Notes under the pieces: model-generated
Database searches by the model: none
Told to the model about the DNA's origin: nothing
The model's input: only the letters and a program-made list of their open reading frames with translations
Shown: positions 1 through 8,125 of the stretch, piece by piece
Layout: each line of letters begins with the position of its first letter
Numbering within the stretch: position 1 is the stretch's first letter
Made by a program: the position numbers and the translations under genes
Assembly (NCBI RefSeq): GCF_001187435.1
Contig: NZ_LFXA01000007.1
Location: forward strand, 276,778 to 340,777
Direction of reading: 5' to 3'
DNA: 64,000 bases
DNA from: Streptomyces caatingaensis
Lineage (GTDB): Bacteria > Actinomycetota > Actinomycetes > Streptomycetales > Streptomycetaceae

Positions 1-1218
1 TGCCGTCACCAGCCGCCCGCCGGCGAAGCGGTAGGCGCGCAGGAACGCGTTCTCCGGCCAGACGTACACCCACGAGCCGCCGCGCGGCGACCAGTGCACG
101 GCCCCGCCGTGGATGTGGTGGCGGAGCCCGTCCGGCCCGGCGACCTGGAAGCTCTGCACGATCTGGCTGTCGGACCCGGGGTGGAAGTGCCCGAGCGCGC
201 GGGTGTCGAGCAGGTAGAACTTGCCGGCCTTGCCCCCGCAGAGCAGCAGCCGCGTACCGGGCACCAGCAGCGGACCGGCCGAACCGAGGTCCGCGTCGGC
301 CGCGTCCAGGGCCGCGTTGTCGAAGGGCGAGAACCAGTCGGCGACGGTCAGGTCCGGGCGGAGGCGGACGACGCAGTCGCCCAGCTCCGAACCGTCCGCG
401 CGGAAGCCGCCGTTGCCGGTGACGCAGTACAGGTCCCCCTCGTCGTCCACCGCGAGCCCCTGGCCCGCCTGCCAGACGCCGCCCAGCCCGGTGCCGGGGG
501 TGGTGACGAACACACCCGTGCGCCGCAGGGTGCCCGCGTCGTGGCCGAACACCCAGCCGTGGTAGGGACCTTGGTCGCCGTAGGAGGCGAAGGCCGTGTA
601 CACCCGGCCGTTCGCCAGGGTCAGCGCCGCACGTTGCAGCTGCCGGTTGCTGGTGAAGGTGATGCGGCCGTCGACACTCCCGTCACCGCCGCCGCGCACG
701 GTGGCGGCGATCCGCACCGGCCCGCCCAGCACCTCCCGTCCGGTGCGCACGTCCAGCGCGTGCAGGGTGTGGTGATGGCCGTCGGACTCCTTGGTGAACG
801 CGACGGCGTACAGCACGCCCCGCTCCCGGTCGACGACCGGCGTGCCGACGATCCCGACCTCGACCGCGATGTCCCGGTAACCCCTCGGCCCGATCGCGGG
901 ATCGGGCAGCGGGGCGGACGGGCCCAGCGAGGCGTGCCAGAGCGGGGCGGAGGCGGCCGGGTCGTCGGCGTCGAAGGCGTAGACGCTGTTGTGCATGGTG
1001 GCGACGTAGACGACGTTCCTGACCACCCGGCCGGGGAGTTCGAGACCGGGCAGGTACAGCGGCTGGGCGTACACGTGCCCGTCCACCGCCCGGCTGAAGA
1101 GCAGACCGAACGTGTCCGGGCCGACGGTGGCCGGACTCAGCGCCGTCTCCCGCAGGTTGGCGCCGGTGCGCCGGTTGTCGTTGTGCTGCGTGGTGACCGG
1201 GACCGGGCAGTCCGTCAC
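1..1218 (-). CDS. PQQ-like beta-propeller protein (partial, C-terminus beyond window)
   Basis: Reading the minus strand from GTG at 1218 gives an open frame that is still open at base 1, so the C-terminus is missing. It begins MTDCPVPVTTQHNDNRRTG, the usual opening of quinoprotein-like propellers, and contains blade-like stretches such as TMHNSVYAFDADD and GIVGTPVVDRERGVLYAV. A GGAGG ribosome site lies five bases before this GTG, which decides the start. No signal peptide follows this start, although the frame is open further upstream, so export is unresolved. Family knowledge suggests a PQQ-binding-like or BamB-like eight-bladed propeller; substrate and cofactor cannot be told. It is divergent from the lipoprotein gene at 1371. 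Confidence 0.8.
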   Translation of the reverse strand, partial: MTDCPVPVTTQHNDNRRTGANLRETALSPATVGPDTFGLLFSRAVDGHVYAQPLYLPGLELPGRVVRNVVYVATMHNSVYAFDADDPAASAPLWHASLGPSAPLPDPAIGPRGYRDIAVEVGIVGTPVVDRERGVLYAVAFTKESDGHHHTLHALDVRTGREVLGGPVRIAATVRGGGDGSVDGRITFTSNRQLQRAALTLANGRVYTAFASYGDQGPYHGWVFGHDAGTLRRTGVFVTTPGTGLGGVWQAGQGLAVDDEGDLYCVTGNGGFRADGSELGDCVVRLRPDLTVADWFSPFDNAALDAADADLGSAGPLLVPGTRLLLCGGKAGKFYLLDTRALGHFHPGSDSQIVQSFQVAGPDGLRHHIHGGAVHWSPRGGSWVYVWPENAFLRAYRFAGGRLVTA

Positions 1219-1334
1219 GGCGGCCTCCGGATCCCTCGTGGTGGGCCGGCTTCCAGGGTCGGCCCGGCGGGGGGTGCCCGGCAATCGCCGGATCGAGTGA
1301 CGGTGCGCCGTGCGCAGCGTGTCTCAAGTGACCG

Positions 1335-1364
1335 TTGTTCGTCGCGAGTTGCGTCGGCTAGGGT
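1335..1364 (+). promoter_or_regulatory. Putative promoter of leaderless lipoprotein gene
   Basis: TAGGGT at 1359-1364 stands exactly six bases before the GTG at 1371, and TTGTTC at 1335-1340 lies 18 bases upstream as a possible -35. This geometry would place the transcription start on the G of the start codon. No Shine-Dalgarno sequence is seen, which fits a leaderless message. Confidence 0.55.
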
Positions 1365-1370
1365 CGGCCG

Positions 1371-2384
1371 GTGCGCAGACGCCTGCTCGTGACGATGCTC
1401 CTGGCCGCCGTCGCCCTGACGGCGTGCGGGTCCGACCACGACTCACCGTCCCCGGAGCCGGTGCCGAGGCCGACGGGCAGGGGGCCCGTGCGCGCCGACG
1501 GCGCCGAGCTCCTGCACCGGCCCGGCGGCCGGGCCAGCGCCCAGAACCCCGCCTTCTCCCCGGACGGCCGCTCCCTCCTCTTCACCGTCTTCCACGACGG
1601 CTACAACGAGGGCGCCGCCGCCCTGCGGACCCTGCCGTTCCGCGGCGGTGCCGCCCGGGAGAAACCCCGTACCGTCCTGGACGAGTCCGACCGCGCCGCC
1701 GTGAACCTCCCCGGCACGAGCTGGCACCCCTCCGCCGGGCTCACCTTCACCTCCGACCGCGCGGGCCGCGACGAGGTGTGGACCCTCAAGCCCGGCGGCA
1801 GGCCGGAGCGCGTGACCGAGCACGACGGCGACACCGGTTACCTGGAGCCCAGCTTCTCGCCGGACGGGCAGTGGATCGTCTTCCAGGAGAGCGTGGAACG
1901 CGCCGGCGACAGCGGCGGCGAGGGCTCCATCTGGAAGGTGCGCCGCGACGGGACGCACCGCACCCGCCTCCTCGACGGCCCCGCCACCCACACCGACAAC
2001 CGCCAGCCCAACTGGTCCCCCAGGGGCGACCGCCTCGTCCTCCAGCGGCGCGAACGCGGCGGCGACTGGGGGCTGTTCGTGATGGACGCGGACGGCGGCG
2101 GGCTGCGCCGCCTCACCACGGCCGCCGGTGAGCACACCGACCCGAGCTGGTCCCCCGACGGGACGTCCGTCGTCTTCTCCTCCACGGCCGGCGGCCTGGA
2201 CCTCCCGCAGATCTTCGTGATCCCGGCGGCCGGCGGCCGCCCCGTACGCGTCACCCACGACGCCACGTCCTACGACGGCGCGCCCAGCTGGTCGCCGGAC
2301 GGGCAGTGGATCGCCTTCGAGTCGCACCCGGGGGACGACGACCGGCCCTCGTCGCTGTGGCGCGTGGCGGCGCCGCGGCGGTGA
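1371..2384 (+). CDS. TolB/PD40-type beta-propeller lipoprotein
   Basis: 337 residues. The N-terminus is a lipoprotein signal (MRRRLLVTMLLAAVALTAC) with the lipobox LTAC and Cys19 as the expected lipidated residue, so the mature protein should sit on the outer face of the membrane. The rest is a WD40-like PD40 array, seen as repeated motifs AFSPDGRSLLF, SFSPDGQWIVF, SWSPDGTSVVF and SWSPDGQWIAF. Such propellers usually bind proteins or peptides and have no catalytic residues here. The start GTG follows a TAGGGT box at leaderless spacing. The gene is divergent from the PQQ-like propeller protein; no partner is evident. Specific role unknown. Confidence 0.85.
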   Translation: MRRRLLVTMLLAAVALTACGSDHDSPSPEPVPRPTGRGPVRADGAELLHRPGGRASAQNPAFSPDGRSLLFTVFHDGYNEGAAALRTLPFRGGAAREKPRTVLDESDRAAVNLPGTSWHPSAGLTFTSDRAGRDEVWTLKPGGRPERVTEHDGDTGYLEPSFSPDGQWIVFQESVERAGDSGGEGSIWKVRRDGTHRTRLLDGPATHTDNRQPNWSPRGDRLVLQRRERGGDWGLFVMDADGGGLRRLTTAAGEHTDPSWSPDGTSVVFSSTAGGLDLPQIFVIPAAGGRPVRVTHDATSYDGAPSWSPDGQWIAFESHPGDDDRPSSLWRVAAPRR

Positions 2385-2395
2385 CGCGGCGCACG

Positions 2396-2770
2396 GACGG
2401 GCCCGGCCCCCGCGGCCGGCGGCTCGGACCGCCTCGTCCGCGGCATCCGGCAGCGGCCGCTCCCTGACCAGGAGGGTGAGCGCCAGAGCCAGGGCCATGA
2501 AGGGCACGGTTCAGGTGAAGACGGCCCGGAACGCCGCGGTGCCCGAGGGGGCCCCGGCGGACAGGACCGCGCCGAAGAGGGCGGCACCGAGGGCCCCGCC
2601 GAGGGAGCGGAAGAAGTTCAGCACACCGGTGGCGGTGCCGATGTGCTCGTGGCGGTGCGGTGGAGGACCACGTCCTCCTCCGCCGGCCGCCGGGTCGGGA
2701 CGCGGCCGGCGCGCAGCCAGCGGGAGAGCGCGAGGACGAACCACCCGCTCGCCCCCGCCCCCGCCCCCAC
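2396..2770 (-). pseudogene. Remnant of a DHA2-type MFS transporter
   Basis: The minus strand encodes the typical C-terminal end of a 14-helix drug exporter: HEHIGTATGVLNFFRSLGG, then GALGAALFGAVL, then VPFMALALALTLLVRERPL. A TGA at 2513-2511 interrupts it between FRAVFT and TVPFMALA, where intact relatives continue. The part upstream (WFVLALSRWLRAG) is in another frame and the N-terminal two thirds is missing. The end runs into the end of the lipoprotein gene. I read this as a decayed, 5'-truncated transporter with a nonsense codon and at least one frameshift. The exact borders are approximate. Confidence 0.65.
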
Positions 2771-3083
2771 GGCCCGAACCCGCCGCGCTGCGGCCGCGGG
2801 CCGCCGAGGGCCGTGCCCGGAAGGAGTGAGACCGACGCCAGCCGCATCCCCCTCCCCACCGTCGACCTCCTCGCGGGACTTCCGGCGGATGACCGCAGGG
2901 GCGCTGCGGCTCCGCGACGTGGAGGGCATGGTGCAGGCGGCCGTCACAGGGCACCACCCGATCCGCTTCGCCCGCGACGCCGTCGCCGGACGCACCGAGA
3001 AGTCCTTCTCCGCCCCACCGTCCTCGACACGCGGTCCCGTACCGAAGTCCCCGCACCTGTCGCGGAGTCCGCTCCGCATGCTA
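2771..3083. other. Intergenic stretch without a recognisable gene
   Basis: Several frames are open on both strands, as expected at this GC content, but none has a convincing ribosome site, family motif or codon pattern. A short plus-strand stretch near 2930-3000 (DVEGMVQAAVTGHHP) looks protein-like but could not be assigned and may be another gene remnant beside the decayed transporter. Confidence 0.4.
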
Positions 3084-3113
3084 TTCATGAAAGTGAGTAG
3101 TCACTTACATGAA
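3084..3113. promoter_or_regulatory. 30-bp interrupted palindrome, likely operator
   Basis: Bases 3084-3113 form an inverted repeat in which 13 of 15 pairs match. The outer arms are TTCATG and CATGAA; the inner arms are AAGTGA and TCACTT. It ends 17 bases before the GTG of the SnoaL-like gene and is much more AT-rich than its surroundings. The AAGTGA-N4-TCACTT core resembles TetR-family operators. No regulator gene is adjacent; the decayed region upstream may once have held one. Confidence 0.65.
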
Positions 3114-3130
3114 GAGCAGAGGGGTGCGCC

Positions 3131-3571
3131 GTGACCACCACCGCAGACCGCTTCCGCGCCGCCGTCGAACGGCGCGATCTCACCGCCCTGGACGACCTGT
3201 TCACCGACGACATCCGCTTCTACAGTCCCGTGAAGTTCTCGCCCTTCGAGGGCAGGCCCATGGTGCTGGGCCTCTTCGGCGTCCTGCTGCGCACCTTCGA
3301 GGACTTCCGCTACATAGGCCGTCACACCGGCAGCGCGGAGACCTCCGGCGGGACGACGGCCCCGTCGGAGGTCCTGCTCTTCCGCGCCGCCGTGGGCGGC
3401 AGGCAGATCCACGGTGTCGACCTGCTGCACTTCCACGAGGACGGCCGGATCAAGGAGTTCACCGTCATGGTGCGGCCGCAGTCGGCCGTGCAGGTGCTGG
3501 GCGAGGCGGTCCTCGCGGGGCTGGCGGCGGACGGGCTCGTGCCGGCGCCCGCGGGACCGGCCGCCGGCTAG
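3131..3571 (+). CDS. SnoaL-like / NTF2-fold protein
   Basis: 146 residues, the usual size of a single NTF2-fold domain. Visible family traits are an N-terminal helix (FRAAVERRDLTALDDLFTDD), followed by FYSPVKFSPFEGR and FEDFRYIGR, and a late strand HGVDLLHFHEDGRIKEF, typical of SnoaL-like polyketide cyclase or ketosteroid-isomerase relatives. Start GTG 3131 follows AGAGGGG. The stop codon and that of the convergent esterase share the four bases CTAG at 3568-3571. The palindrome upstream suggests induction by a small molecule. Substrate unknown; it may be a binding protein rather than an enzyme. Confidence 0.75.
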   Translation: MTTTADRFRAAVERRDLTALDDLFTDDIRFYSPVKFSPFEGRPMVLGLFGVLLRTFEDFRYIGRHTGSAETSGGTTAPSEVLLFRAAVGGRQIHGVDLLHFHEDGRIKEFTVMVRPQSAVQVLGEAVLAGLAADGLVPAPAGPAAG

Positions 3572-4581
3572 GACGGTGTGGGGCCCGTCATGTGCTCGCT
3601 GATCCACTGGATCGGGCCCATGCCCATGCTCGGCACGTAGGTCCTGGCGTTGTGCTCGCCGTCCGGTATCTCGCGCAGCATGGTGTGCACCGGTCCTCCG
3701 TTGCCGTAAGTGCTGATGAACTCCCTGGTGTTCCGCATCGAGGTCCGCTCCTTGGTGCCGACCTGGAAGGCGAGGTAGACGTCGGGGCCCTTGCCGTCGA
3801 TCAGCCGTTTCGCCAGTACCTGCGGGTTGTTGGCGGCCTTCTCCGCCGCGTGCCCGGCCCACAGCGGCGAGTCGGGGACGATGTCCGGGCCCGACGCGAT
3901 GACGGCCTTGAAGCGGTCCGGCTTCTGGAGCACCGCCTTCAGCCCCGCGAAGGCGCCGGAGGAGGAGCCCATGAAGGCCCAGCCGTCGCGCTGCTTCAGC
4001 GTGCGGAAGTTGGCCTTGATCAGGTCGGGGACGTCCTCGGTCAGCCAGGTGCCCATCTTCGGCTGCCCGGGGATGTCGCTGCCGTCGTAGTAGTTCTTGT
4101 CGTCCGGGTTGAGCACCGGCATCGCCACGATGAAGGGCAGGCTCCTGCCCTCCTTCGACCACTGCGCGATCGACGACTGGAGCTTGAGGTCCGTCCCCAT
4201 CCAGTAGTTGACCGGGTAGCCGTTGCCCCCGGGCAGCGCGATCAGGACGGGGAAGCCGGACTTCGCGTACGCGGGATCGTCGTACTGCTTCGGGGCCCAG
4301 ACCCACACCTTGCCCTTGAACCCGGACTTCTTGCCGTCCAGGGTGACGACACCGATCTTCGTGCCGTCCTGCACGGTGTTGGCGACGCGGAAGTCGGCCC
4401 TGGGGCCGGTGGGCATGAGGGTGCCGCGGGCGCCGGTGCCCCCGCCGCCGGTGTCGCCGAAGGTGATCGGATCACCCTTGTCGGAGAAGACGCCGGTGAA
4501 CTTCAGCACGGGCCAGGCGATCAGGGCCAGGACGGCCACGCAGGCCACCGTCCAGGTGCGGCGGCGTTTGGTCGTGGTCAT
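3568..4581 (-). CDS. Membrane-anchored antigen-85-like esterase (alpha/beta hydrolase)
   Basis: 337 residues. An N-terminal anchor (about residues 9-29) would place the enzyme outside the membrane. The hydrolase fold shows the oxyanion region ALPGGNGYPVNYW, the nucleophile elbow MGSSSGAF with Ser207 as likely nucleophile, and a C-terminal His in DGEHNARTY, as in the esterase-D / mycolyltransferase family. Actinomycetes without mycolic acids carry such proteins as esterases of unknown substrate. ATG 4581 was chosen over upstream codons because it gives the basic N-terminus and follows AGCAGGT. It is the last gene of an operon, 11 bases after the epimerase, so it may modify a product made by the upstream enzymes. 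Confidence 0.8.
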   Translation of the reverse strand: MTTTKRRRTWTVACVAVLALIAWPVLKFTGVFSDKGDPITFGDTGGGGTGARGTLMPTGPRADFRVANTVQDGTKIGVVTLDGKKSGFKGKVWVWAPKQYDDPAYAKSGFPVLIALPGGNGYPVNYWMGTDLKLQSSIAQWSKEGRSLPFIVAMPVLNPDDKNYYDGSDIPGQPKMGTWLTEDVPDLIKANFRTLKQRDGWAFMGSSSGAFAGLKAVLQKPDRFKAVIASGPDIVPDSPLWAGHAAEKAANNPQVLAKRLIDGKGPDVYLAFQVGTKERTSMRNTREFISTYGNGGPVHTMLREIPDGEHNARTYVPSMGMGPIQWISEHMTGPTPS

Positions 4582-4592
4582 GGGGTACCTGC

Positions 4593-5603
4593 TCACATCT
4601 GGTAGCGGTCGGGGGAGAAGAGGTGCAGGTGGTCCCTGACCCAGTCGGAAGTGCGGGCGAGGCCCTCCTCCAGGTCCACCCGGGGGCTCCAGCCGGCCCA
4701 TTCACGGGCCCGGGAGTTGTCCGAGAGCAGCCGCTCGACCTCGCTGCCGGCCGGCCGCAGCCGCGCCGCGTCCACCACGACCCTCGCGTCCCGGCCCGAC
4801 GCCCGGATCAGCGAGGCCGCCAGGTCGCCGACCGATATCTCGCGCCCCGTACCGAGGTTGACGACGTGCCCCACCGCCCGGTCGCAGTCGGCGAGGGCGA
4901 GGAAGCCCTCGGCGGTGTCGGTGACGTAGGTGAAGTCACGGGTCGGCGAGGTCGAGCCCAGCCGGATCTCGTCGGCGCCGGCGTGCAGTTGGGCCAGGAT
5001 CGTGGGGATCACCGCGCGGGCGGACTGGCGCGGCCCGTAGGTGTTGAACGGGCGCACCACCGTGACCGGCAGGCCGAAGGAGTGCGCGTAGGACAGCGCC
5101 AGCATGTCCGCGCCGATCTTCGAGGCGGAGTACGGCGACTGCGGCTGCAGCGGATGGTCCTCGCGGATCGGGACCGTCCGCGCCGTGCCGTAGACCTCGC
5201 TCGTCGAGGTGTGCACCATGCGGCGCACGCCGTGGCGGCGGCAGGCCGCGGCCACGTTCTCCGTCCCGGCCACATTGGTCTGCACGTACGCCTCGGGGGA
5301 CGCGTAGCTGTACGGGATGCCGATCAGCGCCGCCAGGTGGAAGACGGTGTCGCAGCCGGCGACGGCGTCCGAGACCCGGTTCGCGTCCCGCACGTCCCCG
5401 GCCAGGAACTCCACGGGGGAGTCCGGACCCGCGTACCGTGCCAGATGGCCGCGTTCGGCGTACGGCTTGTAGTGCGCCAGCACCCGGACCCGGGCCCCGC
5501 GCTCCACCAGCAGGCCGACCAGGGCCGAGCCGATGAATCCTTCGGCTCCCGTGACGAGGACCGTCCGGTCCTGCCAACGGGAGGGCGTGGTCTTCGCGTT
5601 CAT
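4593..5603 (-). CDS. NAD-dependent sugar epimerase/dehydratase (extended SDR)
   Basis: 336 residues. The Rossmann motif GAEGFIG is at residues 19-25, the active-site pair is Tyr158/Lys162 (PYSASK), and TSTSEVYG supplies the catalytic Ser/Thr. RPFNTYGPRQ and the C-terminal GWSPRVDLEEGLART are typical of UDP-glucose 4-epimerase / GDP-mannose dehydratase relatives acting on nucleotide sugars. ATG 5603 follows AGGAAAG; an alternative ATG at 5615 forms an ATGA overlap with the MurG-like stop codon, so translation is coupled either way. Position between a MurG-like glycosyltransferase and an exported esterase suggests it makes or alters the sugar donor for that pathway. Confidence 0.88.
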   Translation of the reverse strand: MNAKTTPSRWQDRTVLVTGAEGFIGSALVGLLVERGARVRVLAHYKPYAERGHLARYAGPDSPVEFLAGDVRDANRVSDAVAGCDTVFHLAALIGIPYSYASPEAYVQTNVAGTENVAAACRRHGVRRMVHTSTSEVYGTARTVPIREDHPLQPQSPYSASKIGADMLALSYAHSFGLPVTVVRPFNTYGPRQSARAVIPTILAQLHAGADEIRLGSTSPTRDFTYVTDTAEGFLALADCDRAVGHVVNLGTGREISVGDLAASLIRASGRDARVVVDAARLRPAGSEVERLLSDNSRAREWAGWSPRVDLEEGLARTSDWVRDHLHLFSPDRYQM

Positions 5604-5611
5604 GTCTTTCC

Positions 5612-6784
5612 TCATCGGGTCGTCGTCAGGGCGGGCGTGCGGCCGGCCAGGCGCAGCACCCATGCCGCCATGAGGCCGGCTGCGGCCGCGTGGGTGCCGG
5701 GGTCGGCCGCGGCGCTCATTGCGGCCAGCCGGTGCGGCTCGTCGAGCAGCGGGCCGATCAGCTCCGCCAGCCGGTCGCCGTCCGCCTCCGCGTCCGGCAG
5801 CAGCAGGCCGGCGCCCGTGTCGGACAGCACCCGGGCGTTGTGGGTCTGGTGGTCGTGCGGCGCGTGGGGGTAGGGGACGAGGACCGCGGGCACCCCCAGG
5901 GCGGACAGTTCCGCGACCGTCGCCGAGCCGGCCCGGCACACCATCACGTCGGCGGCCGCGTACGCCAGGTCCATGCGGTCCAGATAGCCGGCGGCCGTGG
6001 CGACGCAGCCGGAACCGTCCGCGGCCAGCCGGGCCCGGACCTCCTCCAGCGCCGCCGGTCCCGTCTTGATCAGCAGATGGACGTCCGGCCGGGCGCGCCA
6101 GAGCCGCGCCAGCCCCACCGCGGCATCGGTGAGCCGGGCCGCGCCCAGGCTGCCGCCGTTGAACAGCACGAGCCGCTTCCCGTCCGGCACCCCGAGGGCC
6201 CGCCGGGCGGTGCCGCGCAGGGCCGCCCGGTCGAGCCCCGCCACCGCCCCGGCCAGGGGCATACCCACGGTCCGCGCCCGCTCGGCGGTCCGGGCCGGGA
6301 GATGCCGGCGCGTACGGTCGAAGGCCAGCGCCACATGCGGGGTGAGCGCCGCCGCGAAGCGGTTGGCGCGCCCCGGCACCGCGTTGGACTCGTGCGCCAG
6401 CGCGGGCCGGCCTGCCAGCCGGGCGCCGAGCACGGCGGGCGCGCTCGGGTACCCGCCCATGCCGATGACGACCTGGGCACCCTGCTCCTCGATCACCCGC
6501 CGCGCCTGGCGGCCCGAGCGCAGCAGATCGGCGGGCAGCAGGAATCTGCGGGCGCCGAGCGACGGGTCGAACGGGATCATGTCGACCGTGTGCAGCCGGT
6601 AGCCGGCCTCGGGTATCAGCCGCGTCTCCAGGCCGCGTTCGGTCCCGACGAAGCTGATCACCGCGTCCGGGACGGCTCTTCGCAGCGCCTCGGCGACGGC
6701 CAGCCCCGGATAGATGTGGCCGCCGGTGCCGCCCGCCCCGATGACCACCGAGAGGGTGGTGTCGTGTGCTGTAGCCATGGCCAC
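5612..6784 (-). CDS. MurG-like lipid-linked GlcNAc transferase paralogue
   Basis: 390 residues, close to normal MurG length. Family landmarks are in order: GAGGTGGHIYPGLAVAEAL at the N-terminus, GMGGYPSAPAVLGA, HESNAVPGRANR, FNGGSLGAARL, and the donor-binding CRAGSATVAELSALG. MurG adds GlcNAc from UDP-GlcNAc to lipid I on the cytoplasmic face. It is not in a division/cell-wall cluster: no ftsW, ftsQ or murC is nearby, so this is probably a second copy with a special role. GTG 6784 and ATG 6778 are both possible starts and neither has a clear ribosome site. The first gene of an operon with the epimerase and esterase, behind 11-bp-spaced direct repeats. Confidence 0.85.
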   Translation of the reverse strand: MAMATAHDTTLSVVIGAGGTGGHIYPGLAVAEALRRAVPDAVISFVGTERGLETRLIPEAGYRLHTVDMIPFDPSLGARRFLLPADLLRSGRQARRVIEEQGAQVVIGMGGYPSAPAVLGARLAGRPALAHESNAVPGRANRFAAALTPHVALAFDRTRRHLPARTAERARTVGMPLAGAVAGLDRAALRGTARRALGVPDGKRLVLFNGGSLGAARLTDAAVGLARLWRARPDVHLLIKTGPAALEEVRARLAADGSGCVATAAGYLDRMDLAYAAADVMVCRAGSATVAELSALGVPAVLVPYPHAPHDHQTHNARVLSDTGAGLLLPDAEADGDRLAELIGPLLDEPHRLAAMSAAADPGTHAAAAGLMAAWVLRLAGRTPALTTTR

Positions 6785-6801
6785 AGCGTGGAGAAATGTC
6801 C

Positions 6802-6819
6802 TAAGAGGGTTTTAAGAGG
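6802..6819. promoter_or_regulatory. Direct repeats TAAGAGG spaced 11 bp
   Basis: TAAGAGG occurs at 6802-6808 and again at 6813-6819, one helical turn apart, in the promoter region of the MurG-like operon. Heptamers with 11-bp spacing are the usual binding pattern of OmpR-type response regulators and SARP proteins in streptomycetes. The sequence is not the GTTCACC type of PhoP boxes. Confidence 0.45.
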
Positions 6820-6945
6820 TGTTATGCGGGCCTTGTTCGCGCCGGCGTCGCCGGCAGCGGGCGCGGGGCCGGTCGGCAGTGGGCGCGGGGCTAGATTGAA
6901 TACCTTCCCACGTCCCTCCCACCCCAGGAACATGGCGACTCCACG

Positions 6946-7566
6946 ATGACAGAGCGACCACCGCACGGTACGGCCCGACCCGGCGGGCGTACGGCCCGGA
7001 CGCGGGAGGCCGTGCTGGCCGCCGCCCTCGAAGAGCTCGGCGTTCACGGATACGCCGCCCTCACCGTGGACAGGATCGCCCAGCGGTCCGGCGTCCACGC
7101 CGCGACCATCCGACGGCGCTGGCGCTCGGTCCAGGGCGTCATCATCGATCTGCTGGCCCAGCACAGCGGATCGCTCCCCACCCCCGACACCGGTGACCTC
7201 CGCCAGGACCTGCACGAGCTCGCCCGGGCCATCGCCGACTACCACGCCTCACCGCGCAGTCGCAACTTCATCGAAGCGACCATTGTCGCGGCCGCCCACA
7301 ACCCTCAGGTCTCCGACATCGTCCGGGACGCCTTCACCGCCCGCACGGAGCAGGTGACCTGCATCGTCACCAGGGCCGTCGCCCGCGGTGAACTGTCACC
7401 GGACGTGGACGCGCGTGAGGTGATCGCCGCCCTGAGCGCGCCCTTCTACTACCGGCTCCTGGTCCTCCGCGGCACTGCCGACGACCGTCTCGTCCACACC
7501 AGCGCGGAAGCGGCCTACCACGCGGCGCGTGGCGGAGTGTTCGTCCCGCCCCCTTCCGGCCCCTGA
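6946..7566 (+). CDS. TetR-family transcriptional regulator
   Basis: 206 residues. The N-terminal helix-turn-helix spans about residues 16-62: RTREAVLAAALEELGVHGY, LTVDRIAQRSGVHAATIRRRW. The recognition helix HAATIRRRW is typical of the TetR subgroup with a TetR_C_16-like ligand domain. It should bind DNA as a dimer and be released by a small molecule. It is divergent from the MurG-like operon with 161 bases between the starts, so it may control that operon, but the TAAGAGG repeats there are direct rather than inverted. A TAGATT box near 6891 could be its -10. ATG 6946 has only a weak ribosome site. Confidence 0.85.
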   Translation: MTERPPHGTARPGGRTARTREAVLAAALEELGVHGYAALTVDRIAQRSGVHAATIRRRWRSVQGVIIDLLAQHSGSLPTPDTGDLRQDLHELARAIADYHASPRSRNFIEATIVAAAHNPQVSDIVRDAFTARTEQVTCIVTRAVARGELSPDVDAREVIAALSAPFYYRLLVLRGTADDRLVHTSAEAAYHAARGGVFVPPPSGP

Positions 7567-8125
7567 GGCCGAAGGCCGCTCCGTGTAGGCGAAGCGCCGG
7601 CCCGTACCAGTGGTGGCCTTCGCGGACTTGACGCGGAGTCAGTGATTCCGGATTAGGTCACGAGGGCATCACAAGCTTTCCATCGCCACCGCCCCTGGCG
7701 CGCCGCCCCGCCGTCCGGGCAACAGCGGACGGGCGCACTCCGCGTCAGTCGGCGGGCCGCGGGGTGATCTCCTCCTGGCCGGAGCGCCAACTCCCCCATG
7801 AATCGGCCGGGTTGACCTGATTCTGCTTCCCCGGTCAAGGCTGCCCGAGCCCGTGCCGCCTCGACGTCCCCCGCCGTTCCCATCCCTTGTCGATCAGTAC
7901 GTTTTGTTCGGGTTTTCGGCGTATGGGCCGGAATGTGGCGTGACTTGTGGCGCCCCCGCCCTCCCCCCTAATGTTCACTCGTCGCGCATTAAGGATCTGT
8001 CCGTCGCTGAAGGCAGCCCGGTTCGAGAGGGCGGCGGCCGACAGCGGCGCCCGTCCTGACGTGCCGTCAGTGAGAGGAAGCGCGCGCCTCTTCCGGTCAT
8101 CAGCCAGTCATCAAGGAGCCCCCGC
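7567..8125. other. 559-bp intergenic region upstream of the secreted hydrolase genes
   Basis: No convincing gene was found on either strand. The last 150 bases are the leader of the NlpC/P60 gene and end in the ribosome site AAGGAG. Because cell-wall hydrolase genes in actinomycetes are often preceded by c-di-AMP (ydaO) riboswitches, I looked for one here but could not match its conserved elements. Confidence 0.4.

Noticed and set aside
8020..8045. tRNA-like GGTTCGAG
   Set aside because: No acceptor stem, anticodon arm or CCA-side pairing around it; chance match in the leader of a secreted-protein gene.
7567..8125. Possible c-di-AMP (ydaO) riboswitch before the NlpC/P60-like gene
   Set aside because: Expected from the type of gene downstream, but the conserved stretches could not be found in the correct orientation. 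A covariance-model search would settle it.
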